DNA from: Bacteroides nordii WAL 11050 = JCM 12987
GTDB taxonomy: Bacteria; Bacteroidota; Bacteroidia; Bacteroidales; Bacteroidaceae
NCBI GenBank assembly: GCA_000613465.1
Contig: BAJA01000040.1
Coordinates: 1-47,194 of the forward strand
Reading direction: 5' to 3'
DNA: 47,194 nt
The translations under genes and the position numbers were made by a program. Under the pieces are notes generated by a model. The model worked only from the letters and a program-made list of their open reading frames with translations, was not told the origin of the DNA and did no database searches. Below are positions 8,783 to 16,722 of this stretch, in pieces (within the stretch, counting starts at the first letter, position 1; each line of letters opens with the position of its first letter).

Positions 8783-9571
8783 ATGAAACGTACAACTTAT
8801 ATACTTATAGGAATATTAGTATTGGGGCTGCTGGTATTATTAGCCTTTGTCTTTTATGCCTCAGTAGCCGGCAATAAGCCAAAGGAGGACAAAGAACTTT
8901 TCCCGGAATCCGTGTCGATGGATGCGACAGGCGTTCACACCGTAAAGTTTAGACTCGATAAGGAGAATGTGTACATCCCATTGTTGGGCAGATTGTGGGT
9001 AAAACCTGGACAGGGGGAGACTAAGACGTTCTCTTATCCCAAAGGAGCTTCCAAATACTTTACGGTTGAACGTGAAAAGGACACCTTGTTCGTCTCTTTC
9101 CGTTACGATGAAAAACTGTTTTCAGATAAAAAGGGCGAATATGAATTGCCCACCCGTGGATTGAAATTTAATCTGGAAGCAGATTCAACCTTGAAACTCA
9201 TTTACAATCATGTGGGCGGATTGGGCGTTGCCCTCTCCAATTTAACATTGGACAGCCTTTCTGTCCGGACCATGTTTCAATCATTTTTAGTTGATTCCTG
9301 TAGATTTCGTGCATTGAATACAGAGGTCTTTTCAGGCTCCTTCGATGTATACCGGAGTACAATTCGGGATCTGCACATTAATCTAAATGGGATGAAAAAT
9401 TGGAGAGTAGAGAAGAGTGATATTGATACGGAATACCTGAGCGGCGACTATAAGCATCGGTGTGAACTTCCCCGGGGAGAGTGTCGTCAGATGTTTTGGA
9501 TTCCCCGAAATAAAGATGCAGAATTGAGAGTCACTTTAAAAACTGGAGCCCGTGTCTTGCTTCAGGAGTAA
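8783..9571 (+). CDS. membrane-anchored protein of unknown function
   Basis: I do not recognise this 262 aa protein. It has one N-terminal membrane segment (ILIGILVLGLLVLLAFVFYASVA, about residues 7-29) with basic residues before it, so the remaining 230 residues are likely periplasmic. That part is rich in beta-forming sequence (VHTVKFRLD, LKLIYNHVGGLGVALSNLTLDSLSV), somewhat like the beta-helical repeats of DUF2807-type proteins, but the match is not firm. It lies 16 bases after the GntR-type gene and is followed by a strong terminator, so it is the last gene of the exporter operon. Confidence 0.75.
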   Translation: MKRTTYILIGILVLGLLVLLAFVFYASVAGNKPKEDKELFPESVSMDATGVHTVKFRLDKENVYIPLLGRLWVKPGQGETKTFSYPKGASKYFTVEREKDTLFVSFRYDEKLFSDKKGEYELPTRGLKFNLEADSTLKLIYNHVGGLGVALSNLTLDSLSVRTMFQSFLVDSCRFRALNTEVFSGSFDVYRSTIRDLHINLNGMKNWRVEKSDIDTEYLSGDYKHRCELPRGECRQMFWIPRNKDAELRVTLKTGARVLLQE

Positions 9572-9599
9572 TGAGGATAACATTGTATTTATTTTCTGA

Positions 9600-9643
9600 A
9601 AAGATGAGGCTGGTCCGAAAAAAAACGGATCAGCCTCATCTTT
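9600..9643. terminator. strong intrinsic hairpin after the exporter operon
   Basis: A 17-bp stem (9601-9617 with 9626-9642, one G-T pair) closes an eight-A loop and is followed by TTTATAT on the plus strand. It sits 30 bases after the stop of the 8783 gene. The flanking A and T residues would let it also work on the minus strand. Confidence 0.8.
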
Positions 9644-9673
9644 ATATCGCTTCCGGGAAGTGATTCTCGGGTA

Positions 9674-9700
9674 TAAAAAAAGAGAAGCAATTGCTTCTCT
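9674..9700 (-). terminator. terminator of the initiator tRNA
   Basis: A perfect palindrome, AGAGAAGCAATTGCTTCTCT at 9681-9700, is followed in the minus direction by a run of seven T. It lies 10 bases downstream of the tRNA 3' end. Confidence 0.75.
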
Positions 9701-9709
9701 TTCTGTAAG

Positions 9710-9782
<73 letters not shown>

Positions 9783-9796
9783 ATGTTTTCTGAGTG

Positions 9797-9827
9797 CAAA
9801 GGTACGGCTTTTGATTGAATAAGCAAA
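9797..9827 (-). promoter_or_regulatory. promoter of the initiator tRNA
   Basis: On the minus strand, TTTG (9827-9824) and TACCTTTG (9804-9797) are separated by exactly 19 bases, a perfect match to the Bacteroidetes sigma-ABfr consensus. The tRNA 5' end lies 15 bases downstream. Confidence 0.8.
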
Positions 9828-9953
9828 TTATTTCTGAATTATTTTTCTAAAAAAAATCCAATACACGTTTATTGTATTGATAATGAACAAGGTATATGAG
9901 AGATTTTTTCTTGGCATATATTAATATACAAATGTTAATAATCTCGTATTTTT

Positions 9954-9985
9954 CTTGTAGGGTAGAAAGAAAAGAATTACTTTTG
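9954..9985 (+). promoter_or_regulatory. promoter of the tetR-fabG operon
   Basis: TACTTTTG at 9978-9985 matches the -7 box, with CTTG at 9954-9957 as a near-consensus -33 element at about 20 bases. The ATG of the TetR-type gene follows at 10019. If the regulator represses its own operon, the operator is probably in 9985-10018. Confidence 0.5.
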
Positions 9986-10018
9986 CTCAAATTATTCAGC
10001 AATGTGCAATTATAACCT

Positions 10019-10609
10019 ATGACCGTATCAAAAACGAAAGCCAGATTAGTAGACGTCGCCCGTCAGCTTTTTGCGAAGATGGGAGTGGAGAATACCACAA
10101 TGAATGATATTGCCCTCGCTTCAAAAAAAGGCAGGAGAACCCTCTATACCTATTTTAAAAGTAAGGATGAAATTTATTTGGCTGTTGTTGAGTCTGAGTT
10201 GGATATACTCTCGGATATGATGAAACGTGTGGCAGAGAAGAATATTTCACCTGACAAGAAAATTATTGAGATGATTTATACACGGTTGGATGCGGTAAAA
10301 GAGGTGGTATATCGTAATGGAACACTGCGTGCAAACTTCTTTCGGGATATATGGAGAGTTGAAAAAGTGCGTAAGAAGTTTGATACAAAGGAGATGGTAC
10401 TTTTCAAGGGGGTATTGCAGGAAGGTAAAGATAAAGGAGTTTTTCATATCGATGATGTTGATATGACTGCTTCATTGGTGCATTATTGTGTGAAAGGGAT
10501 AGAAGTCCCTTATATCCGTGGGCATATAGGAGCCAATCTGGATATGGAAACCCGGAAAAAATACGTAGCCAACATTGTGTTTGGCGCACTTCATAGAACA
10601 GAAATTTAA
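10019..10609 (+). CDS. TetR/AcrR family transcriptional regulator
   Basis: This is a 196 aa TetR-type repressor. The N-terminal helix-turn-helix is well conserved: LVDVARQLFAKMGVENTTMNDIALASKKGRRTLYTYFKSKDEIYLAVVE, residues about 10-58. The ligand-binding C-terminal half is helical and not recognisable to a subfamily. It lies 16 bases upstream of fabG, in the same direction, so it may respond to a fatty-acid-related signal, but that is inference from position only. Confidence 0.87.
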   Translation: MTVSKTKARLVDVARQLFAKMGVENTTMNDIALASKKGRRTLYTYFKSKDEIYLAVVESELDILSDMMKRVAEKNISPDKKIIEMIYTRLDAVKEVVYRNGTLRANFFRDIWRVEKVRKKFDTKEMVLFKGVLQEGKDKGVFHIDDVDMTASLVHYCVKGIEVPYIRGHIGANLDMETRKKYVANIVFGALHRTEI

Positions 10610-10625
10610 TTAAAATCAATTTAGT

Positions 10626-11372
10626 ATGGGATTATTAGATGGAAAGACAGCCATTGTAACGGGTGCTGCTCGTGGTATTGGTAAGGCTATCGCTTTAAAA
10701 TTCGCTTCAGAAGGAGCAAATATTGCATTCACTGATCTTGTGATTGACGAAAATGCTGAAAATACGGCCAAAGAAATAGAAGCAATGGGTGTGAAAGTTA
10801 AAGGATATGCTTCAAATGCTGCTAATTTTGAAGATACCGCCAAGGTAGTAGCAGATATTCATAAGGATTTCGGACGTATTGATATTCTGGTAAATAATGC
10901 AGGTATCACACGTGACGGTTTGATGATGCGTATGAGCGAACAGCAGTGGGATATGGTTATTAATGTCAATTTGAAATCTGCATTCAACTTTATCCATGCC
11001 TGTACACCGATTATGATGCGTCAGAAAGCTGGTAGCATTATCAATATGGCTTCTGTAGTGGGTGTTCACGGAAATGCAGGACAGGCTAACTATTCTGCTT
11101 CAAAAGCAGGTATGATTGGTTTGGCTAAGTCTATTGCACAGGAATTGGGCTCTCGCGGTATCCGTGCCAATGCCATTGCTCCGGGCTTTATTATTACAGA
11201 CATGACTGCTGCTTTGTCTGAAGAGGTAAAGACAGAATGGGCAAAGAAGATTCCTTTGCGCCGTGGTGGTACGCCTGAAGATGTGGCTAACATTGCTACA
11301 TTCCTGGCTTCTGATATGTCTGCTTATGTATCTGGTCAGGTGATCCAGGTAGATGGTGGTATGAATATGTAA
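10626..11372 (+). CDS. fabG: 3-oxoacyl-[acyl-carrier-protein] reductase
   Basis: FabG reduces 3-oxoacyl-ACP with NADPH in type II fatty acid synthesis. The product is 248 aa, the usual family length. It shows the short-chain dehydrogenase features: TGAARGIG cofactor loop at residues 12-19, NNAG, catalytic Ser143 in MASVVG, and Tyr156-x3-Lys160 in YSASK. The C-terminal SGQVIQVDGGMNM is typical of FabG. The gene is not inside a fab cluster; it is between a TetR-type regulator and a pseudouridine synthase, with gaps of 16 and 9 bases. A different short-chain dehydrogenase role cannot be excluded, but the sequence fits FabG closely. Confidence 0.92.
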   Translation: MGLLDGKTAIVTGAARGIGKAIALKFASEGANIAFTDLVIDENAENTAKEIEAMGVKVKGYASNAANFEDTAKVVADIHKDFGRIDILVNNAGITRDGLMMRMSEQQWDMVINVNLKSAFNFIHACTPIMMRQKAGSIINMASVVGVHGNAGQANYSASKAGMIGLAKSIAQELGSRGIRANAIAPGFIITDMTAALSEEVKTEWAKKIPLRRGGTPEDVANIATFLASDMSAYVSGQVIQVDGGMNM

Positions 11373-11381
11373 TTCTTCGGT

Positions 11382-12053
11382 ATGACCGTCATATACGAAG
11401 ACAATCACATTATAGTAGTCAATAAGGCCGCTTCCGAGATCGTTCAGGGAGATAAAACGGGTGATACGCCTCTTTCCGAAACTGTAAAGCAGTATTTGAA
11501 AGAGAAATATGCAAAGCCTGGCAATGTCTTCATCGGTGTTACTCACCGGCTGGACCGCCCCGTAAGCGGTCTTGTTATTTTCGCCAAGACCAGTAAGGCA
11601 CTTCCCCGTTTGAATGAAATGTTCAAAAACAGTGAAGTGAAGAAAACTTATTGGGCTATTGTGAAAGATGCTCCGAAGGAAGCGGAAGGCGAATTAGTTC
11701 ATTACCTGGTGCGTAATGAGAAGCAGAATAAGAGCTACGCCTATGAGAAGGAAGTACCTAATAGTAAGAAGGCGATTCTTCACTATCGGCTTATAGGCCG
11801 GTCACAGAATTATTTCCTTCTGGAGGTTGATCTTAAAACCGGACGTCATCATCAGATTCGTTGCCAGCTTGCTAAGATGGGGTGCCCCATAAAGGGGGAT
11901 TTGAAATATGGTTCGCCACGTTCCAATCCCGATGGTAGTATTTGTCTGCATGCACGGCATGTGCAATTTATACATCCTGTGTCTAAGGAATTGATAGAGT
12001 TGGATGCTCCTGTTCCTGCAGGAAGTTTGTGGAATGGGTTTGAGATGTTCTGA
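11382..12053 (+). CDS. RluA family pseudouridine synthase
   Basis: This enzyme converts uridine to pseudouridine in rRNA or tRNA. The product is 223 aa, a short RluA-type protein without an S4 domain. The catalytic Asp58 is in HRLDRPVSGLVIFAKT, and the other family motif GRHHQIRCQLA is present. The IVVNKAAS motif near the N-terminus is also typical. It lies nine bases after fabG and is likely co-transcribed. The RNA target position cannot be told from the sequence. Confidence 0.9.
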   Translation: MTVIYEDNHIIVVNKAASEIVQGDKTGDTPLSETVKQYLKEKYAKPGNVFIGVTHRLDRPVSGLVIFAKTSKALPRLNEMFKNSEVKKTYWAIVKDAPKEAEGELVHYLVRNEKQNKSYAYEKEVPNSKKAILHYRLIGRSQNYFLLEVDLKTGRHHQIRCQLAKMGCPIKGDLKYGSPRSNPDGSICLHARHVQFIHPVSKELIELDAPVPAGSLWNGFEMF

Positions 12054-12082
12054 TAATCGTTTGTACGAATCCCTTCAATAGA

Positions 12083-12129
12083 TTGCTACCTTTATCTTAT
12101 TATTAACAGTACACTTTCGGGTAGCAAAG
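12083..12129 (+). terminator. possible terminator-like hairpin after the pseudouridine synthase
   Basis: TTGCTACC near 12084 can pair with GGGTAGCAA ending near 12127 across a long loop. There is no clear T run after it, so it may only be an RNA-stabilising hairpin. Confidence 0.25.
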
Positions 12130-12173
12130 TAATAGCTTTCAACCAGAGATAATTCAAGGGTTTAATAGTAAAA

Positions 12174-12265
12174 ACATCCCCATGTTCTTGCTGAAAACAC
12201 CCGGGTGTTTTGATGTAGAACATCCGGGTGTTTTCTGTCAGAACATCCGGGTGTTTTTGTAGCAG
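12174..12265. repeat. four-unit 23-bp tandem array
   Basis: Four units start at 12174, 12197, 12220 and 12243, an exact 23-bp period. Units 2-4 open with ACAYCCGGGTGTTTT and the first is a degenerate version (ACATCCCCATGTTCT). Each carries a small dyad around CCCGGG or TCCGGG, and the last eight bases vary. GC-rich boxes stand out against the AT-rich flank. The spacing is close to two helical turns, so repeated binding sites on one DNA face are possible. There is no gene in the array. Confidence 0.8.
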
Positions 12266-12315
12266 ATATAGGGCTTTATGATGTGTATAATGATGATATA
12301 CAGTATCCTAAGCAA

Positions 12316-12349
12316 GTATACTTTGGTGTATAAAGAGTGTATACTTTGG
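12316..12349. repeat. 23-bp-spaced pair of GTATACTTTGG
   Basis: GTATACTTTGG occurs at 12316-12326 and again at 12339-12349. The offset of 23 bases equals the period of the array just upstream, though the sequence is different. Confidence 0.55.
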
Positions 12350-12355
12350 GTATAC

Positions 12356-12398
12356 AAAAAAGCCACCCCCGGAATAGACGAAGCAGGGATGGCTTTTT
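12356..12398 (-). terminator. terminator of the 12417 gene
   Basis: AAAAAGCCACCCC pairs with GGGATGGCTTTTT (one mismatch) around a 15-base loop. In the minus direction the hairpin ends in a T run, 18 bases after the stop of the small secreted protein gene. Confidence 0.65.
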
Positions 12399-12416
12399 AT
12401 GGTAGTGTGCTTACTA

Positions 12417-12653
12417 TTATTCAGCAGACTGAGCAGGAGTTTCTGTTGAAGCGGGGGCGTCAGTAGCCGGAGCATTTTGGGCCGGTTCTTCTGCTTTAGG
12501 TTCTTCCTTTGCAGGCTCAGAAGTTGTTGTTTCCTCTGTGCTTTCTGTTTTTTCAGTTGCAGGCTGGGTCTTAACAGGATCCTGGGCCAATGCAAAGGCT
12601 GAACCACCACAAACAAACATAAACATTGCTACTACTAATACAAACTTTTTCAT
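12417..12653 (-). CDS. small secreted Pro/Glu/Thr-rich protein, copy A
   Basis: This is a 78 aa protein of unknown function. A signal peptide (KKFVLVVAMFMFVCGGSAFALAQ) covers about residues 1-23. The mature part has almost no hydrophobic residues and is composed of Pro, Glu, Thr, Ala and Lys (TESTEETTTSEPAKEEPKAEEP), so it is probably disordered and periplasmic or surface-exposed. A Cys in the signal region is followed by Gly-Gly, not a good lipobox. A near-identical gene lies 75 bases upstream, which shows a recent tandem duplication. The two C-terminal tails differ most. Confidence 0.7.
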   Translation of the reverse strand: MKKFVLVVAMFMFVCGGSAFALAQDPVKTQPATEKTESTEETTTSEPAKEEPKAEEPAQNAPATDAPASTETPAQSAE

Positions 12654-12728
12654 AATTTCTTTGCTTTAAAGAGATGATCTTTAATTAATTTCAATTCTCT
12701 CGTGTTAAGGTAGGTTAGGTTTTATATC

Positions 12729-12971
12729 TTATTCAGCAGCAGGAGCTTCTGTTGCCGGAGCATCCTGTGCAGGAGTTTCTGTGGCAGGTACATCTGTTTT
12801 GGGCTCTTCAGCTTTGGGTTCTTCCTTTGCAGGCTCGGAAGTTGTTGTTTCCTCTGTGCTTTCTGTTTTTTCAGTTGCGGGCTGAGTCTTAACAGGATCC
12901 TGAGCCATTGCAAAGATTGAACCACCACAAACAAACATAAACATTGCTACTACTAATACTAATTTTTTCAT
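12729..12971 (-). CDS. small secreted Pro/Glu/Thr-rich protein, copy B
   Basis: This is the paralog of the 12417 gene, 80 aa, with the same signal peptide and acidic Pro/Thr-rich body. The DNA is almost the same over about 150 bases covering the start codon, signal peptide and TESTEETTTSEPAKEEPKAEEP segment, then diverges (the tail reads KTDVPATETPAQDAP). No stable fold is expected. I do not see a clear TAnnTTTG box before either copy. Function unknown; retention of a signal peptide in both copies supports real expression. Confidence 0.7.
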   Translation of the reverse strand: MKKLVLVVAMFMFVCGGSIFAMAQDPVKTQPATEKTESTEETTTSEPAKEEPKAEEPKTDVPATETPAQDAPATEAPAAE

Positions 12972-13151
12972 GACTATATATTTTTAAGTTATTTATATCG
13001 TTGGACTTTGTTATTGAACGCTTACGGTTATATAAGTTCAAAGGATGTGCCAAAAATATATATGTTCTTGTAAATGTCTTGTATATAGGAGTTTATTTGT
13101 TTATTCCGCCTTTTGACGTGTGTAGAGAAGTGTGGAAATGTGTGGAGGGTG

Positions 13152-13190
13152 TAGAAAAAAGGTGTGGAAATAATCCACACCTTTTTTCTA
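13152..13190. terminator. bidirectional terminator overlapping the response-regulator stop
   Basis: A perfect 17-bp stem (13152-13168 with 13174-13190) closes a five-base loop, with six A on one side and six T on the other. It can stop transcription in both directions. The TAG stop of the minus-strand response regulator at 13188-13190 is part of the stem. The rest of 12972-13151 shows no gene that I can support. Confidence 0.85.
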
Positions 13191-14542
13191 TAAATCGATC
13201 CCGTAAAGTTTTAGTTTATTATAGAGTGTTTTTCTGTCAATGTCCAGCATTTGTGCTGCTTTACTTTTGTTATTACCTGTCTGTCTTAGTGCTTCGAGGA
13301 TATGTTCTTTTTCTGTTTCTTCATTCTTTAAAGAAATATTAGACGGAGTAGAAGGCGTTTCAAGTAAATCTGCACCTAACTCAACAGGAGTAATGAAACT
13401 ACCTTGTGCAAGTAAAGTTGCCCGCTTGATAATGTTTTTCATCTGCCGTAAATTACCCGGCCAATGATAATCGAGTAACATGCGTGAGGCTTTGGCATCG
13501 AATCCGATCAGTTGTTTATCTAACTCCTGGTTGGCCTGATCGAGAAAGAAATTGGCGAATAATAAAATATCTTCTCCACGTTCTTTAAGAGTTGGCATTC
13601 GTAACGTAAACTCATTGATACGATGGTATAGGTCCTGGCGAAAAGTTCCTTTTTCTATCGCTGATTCCAGATTTTCATTGGTGGCAGAAACGAGGCGGAT
13701 ATCTACTGTAACTTCCTGTGTAGATCCTAATGGGCGTATTCTGCGTTCCTGAAGAGCACGAAGCAACTGTATCTGTACCTCGTAGCTGAGGTTTCCTATC
13801 TCATCAAGGAAAATTGTACCGCTGTTGGCGGCTACGAAAGCACCGGTCTTGTCTGTTAGTGCACCGGTAAAAGAACCTTTTATATGACCAAAAAACTCCG
13901 AAGCTGCCAGTTCTTTGGGAATGGAACCGCAGTCAATGGCTATAAAAGGTTTATCAGCTCGTTTACTGAGTTGATGGATACGATGGGCTATATACTCCTT
14001 TCCCGTTCCGCTGGCACCATTAATAAGGACAGACATATTGGTTGGTGCCACCAGCCCCACATAATTATATAATTGTTTGGCGGCATCACTTTCACCTTCC
14101 AGGTAAGCATGCCTTTTGTCAGAAGTAACTGAGTGCTGTTTTTGAGCAGATGGTTGTTTGTCGGATACCGGTTTTCCGTTTTCTTTGCCTTGTAAGGCTT
14201 CGGACATTTTTTTGAGAAGTTCTTCCGGGTTTACCGGTTTGGCTATATAGTCTCGTGCACCCAGTTTGATGGCCTGGACTGCGACTGTATATCTGCATAT
14301 CCGGTCATGATAATCAATGGGATATCCATATGCTGTTCATTCATCCATTTTAATAAATGGATGCCGTCCTGATCGGGAAGACGGAGATCGGAGAGAATTA
14401 AGTCAGGCATTTGTGCTTCGATACATCTCTTTGCCCGGGCAATGTTACTTGTCGAGTCCACCTCAAATCCTTTTTTCCCTAACCAGGTTTTCAGCATCAT
14501 GCCGAAGGTTATATCATCTTCAACTATTAATATGGATTTCAT
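13188..14542 (-). CDS. NtrC-type sigma-54 response regulator (frameshifted)
   Basis: This two-component regulator activates sigma-54 promoters. With one base restored it would be 451 aa. The receiver domain has phospho-acceptor Asp52 (SDLRLPDQDG) and Thr80. The AAA+ domain has Walker A GASGTGK near 176-182, the sigma-54 contact loop GSFTGA (usually GAFTGA) near 223-228 and Walker B FLDE. A Fis-type helix-turn-helix ends the protein (NNKSKAAQMLDIDRKTLYNKL). Near 14281-14284 one base is missing: the receiver frame runs out after YADIQS, and the next frame continues AVQAIKLGARDYIAKPV. ATG 14542 is the start chosen; 14560 is possible. The hybrid kinase at 18348 is a candidate partner. Confidence 0.85.
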
Positions 14543-14571
14543 GATATTATCTTTAGCCATTTTGTGAGTTA

Positions 14572-14579
14572 CAAAGGTA
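14572..14579 (-). promoter_or_regulatory. -7 box of the response regulator
   Basis: TACCTTTG on the minus strand matches TAnnTTTG and would start transcription near 14565. That is just upstream of ATG 14560, so translation from ATG 14542 is more likely. Confidence 0.5.
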
Positions 14580-14600
14580 AGAGGTTTTATACGAAAATCG

Positions 14601-14608
14601 TATATTTG
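14601..14608 (+). promoter_or_regulatory. -7 box of the cyclophilin gene
   Basis: TATATTTG matches TAnnTTTG, 25 bases before the ATG at 14634. It diverges from the response-regulator promoter, with the two -7 boxes only 21 bases apart, so the promoters probably interfere. Confidence 0.5.
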
Positions 14609-14633
14609 CAAACTTAAATTAATTGAAAGCGTT

Positions 14634-15482
14634 ATGAAAAGGAATTTATTGATACTATTAACAATATTGGTTTGTGGAGCTGTAGCTTCTTGTAAACCAG
14701 GTCAAAAGAAAAATGTAGATATGGAAAATCAGAAAGAAACAATGTTGAAGATTGAAACTTCGCTTGGAGATATTAAGGTGAAACTTTACAATGAGACTCC
14801 GAAACACAGAGATAATTTTATTAAACTGGCTAAAGAAGGTATGTACAACGGTACACTGTTTCACCGTGTGATCAAAGATTTTATGGTGCAGGCCGGTGAC
14901 CCGGATTCAAAGAATGCTCCGAAAGGTAAAATGCTGGGTGCCGGTGATGTTGGGTATACCATTCCGGCTGAGTTTGTTTATCCGAAATATTTCCATAAGA
15001 AAGGTGCTTTATCAGCAGCTCGTCAAGGGGACAATGTAAATCCGAATAAGGAGTCGTCCGGTTGTCAGTTCTATATTGTAACCGGAAAGGTTTACAATGA
15101 TTCTACTTTACTGGGTATGGAGCAACAGATGAACGAAAACAAACTGACTAATATTTTTAATGCATTGGCGCAGAAACATATGAAAGAGATTTATAAGATG
15201 CGTAAAGCCAATGATGAGGATGGATTGTATGATTTGCAGGAAAAACTGTTTGCACAGGCTCAGGAAGAAGCTGCTAAGCAGCCGGAATTTCATTTTACTA
15301 AAGAACAGATAGAAGCTTATACTACTGTAGGTGGTACTCCTCATCTGGATGGAGAATACACTGTGTTTGGTGAAGTCGTTGACGGTATGGATATTGTAGA
15401 CAAGATACAGAATGTGAAGACTGATCGTAGTGACCGTCCGGAAGATGATGTGAAAATTATTAAAGTATCTGTATTAGATTAA
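14634..15482 (+). CDS. cyclophilin-type peptidyl-prolyl isomerase, lipoprotein
   Basis: This enzyme catalyses cis-trans isomerisation of proline bonds and helps fold exported proteins. The product is 282 aa. The signal sequence ends in lipobox VASC, so it is a lipid-anchored envelope protein. The cyclophilin domain starts near residue 40 (LKIETSLGDIKVKLYNETP), with the active-site motifs FHRVIKDFMVQAGDP and SSGCQFYIV. A charged helical insert of about 60 residues (roughly 165-225) interrupts the domain before HLDGEYTVFGEVVDGMDIV. The M16 peptidase gene starts one base after its stop, so the two are coupled. Confidence 0.92.
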   Translation: MKRNLLILLTILVCGAVASCKPGQKKNVDMENQKETMLKIETSLGDIKVKLYNETPKHRDNFIKLAKEGMYNGTLFHRVIKDFMVQAGDPDSKNAPKGKMLGAGDVGYTIPAEFVYPKYFHKKGALSAARQGDNVNPNKESSGCQFYIVTGKVYNDSTLLGMEQQMNENKLTNIFNALAQKHMKEIYKMRKANDEDGLYDLQEKLFAQAQEEAAKQPEFHFTKEQIEAYTTVGGTPHLDGEYTVFGEVVDGMDIVDKIQNVKTDRSDRPEDDVKIIKVSVLD

Positions 15483-15483
15483 G

Positions 15484-16722
15484 ATGTTAAAGATAAACAG
15501 GCATATTTTAGCCAATGGGCTGAGGCTGGTCCATTCACAGGATGATAGTACCCAGATGGTAGCTCTTGATATATTATATAATGTAGGAGCAAGGGACGAA
15601 CATCCCGAACATACAGGGTTTGCTCATCTTTTTGAGCATCTTATGTTTGGTGGTTCAGTGAATATCCCCGATTATGATGCTCCGCTTCAACTTGCCGGCG
15701 GAGAAAATAATGCCTGGACAAATAATGACATCACTAATTATTATCTTACCGTTCCCCGCCAGAATGTAGAAATAGGTTTCTGGTTGGAATCTGACCGCAT
15801 GTTGAGTCTTGATTTCAATGAACGTAGTCTGGAAGTTCAGCGGGGAGTGGTAATGGAGGAATTTAAACAACGTTGTCTCAATCAGCCTTACGGCGATGTG
15901 GGGCATCTGTTGCGTCCTCTTGCCTATAAAGAGCATCCTTATCAATGGCCTACTATCGGTAAAGAGTTGTCGCACATAGCTAATGCTACATTGGATGAGG
16001 TGAAAGATTTCTTTTTCCGATTCTATGCGCCTAATAATGCAGTGCTTGCCGTTACCGGGAATATCTCCTTTGAAGAGGCAGTGGCCCTTACAGAGAAGTG
16101 GTTTGGAACTATTCCGCGTAGGGATGTTCCGGTACGCCGATTGCCGCAGGAACCTGTACAAACAGAAGAGCGCCGTTTAACAGTAGAACGCAATGTTCCC
16201 CTCGATGCACTCTTTATGGCATTTCATATGTGTGAGCGCGCTCATCCTGACTATTATGCATTTGATATATTGTCGGATATTCTGAGTAATGGCCGTTCCA
16301 GTCGTCTGAATCAACATCTGGTACAGGAGAAGCAGTTGTTTTCTAGTATTGACGCATCTATTTCGGGCTCGATAGATGCCGGATTGTTTCACATATCCGG
16401 TAAACCTTCGGCGGGTGTGTCCTTGGAAGAGGCAGAAGCTGCTGTGCGTGAAGAGTTAAAGATCTTACAGAATGAAGCGATCGCTGCACAAGAGCTGGAA
16501 AAGGTAAAGAATAAATTTGAGTCTACTCAGATATTCGGTAATATCAATTATCTGAATGTCGCTACTAATCTTGCCTGGTTCGAGCTGAATGGAGCGGCTG
16601 AAGATATGGAAAAAGAGGTAGAGCGTTATCGGGCTGTGACTGCCGGACAATTACAAACTGTAGCACAAACAGCTTTTGACAAGGCGAACGGAGTGGTATT
16701 AAAAATTGTAAGTAGTGAGTAG
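15484..16722 (+). CDS. M16 family zinc peptidase (insulinase-like)
   Basis: This is a zinc endopeptidase of the pitrilysin group, 412 aa. The inverted zinc motif HLFEH spans residues 48-52 (His48, Glu51 catalytic, His52), with the third ligand in the Glu-rich segment near residue 125 (VVMEEFKQR). A second, inactive M16 domain follows. No signal peptide is visible, so it is probably cytosolic. The last codons, Ser-Ser-Glu-stop, read through GTAGTGAG-type 7-mers of the repeat element at 16708, so that element appears to supply the C-terminus. It is coupled to the cyclophilin gene upstream. Confidence 0.9.
   Translation: MLKINRHILANGLRLVHSQDDSTQMVALDILYNVGARDEHPEHTGFAHLFEHLMFGGSVNIPDYDAPLQLAGGENNAWTNNDITNYYLTVPRQNVEIGFWLESDRMLSLDFNERSLEVQRGVVMEEFKQRCLNQPYGDVGHLLRPLAYKEHPYQWPTIGKELSHIANATLDEVKDFFFRFYAPNNAVLAVTGNISFEEAVALTEKWFGTIPRRDVPVRRLPQEPVQTEERRLTVERNVPLDALFMAFHMCERAHPDYYAFDILSDILSNGRSSRLNQHLVQEKQLFSSIDASISGSIDAGLFHISGKPSAGVSLEEAEAAVREELKILQNEAIAAQELEKVKNKFESTQIFGNINYLNVATNLAWFELNGAAEDMEKEVERYRAVTAGQLQTVAQTAFDKANGVVLKIVSSE

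Noticed and set aside
12174..12265. CRISPR array
   Set aside because: The 23-bp step leaves spacers of only about eight bases, and no cas gene is nearby.
13001..13342. 113-residue open frame on the plus strand
   Set aside because: It lies across the bidirectional terminator and antisense to the response regulator, is rich in Cys, Phe and Tyr without pattern, and has no promoter or family match.
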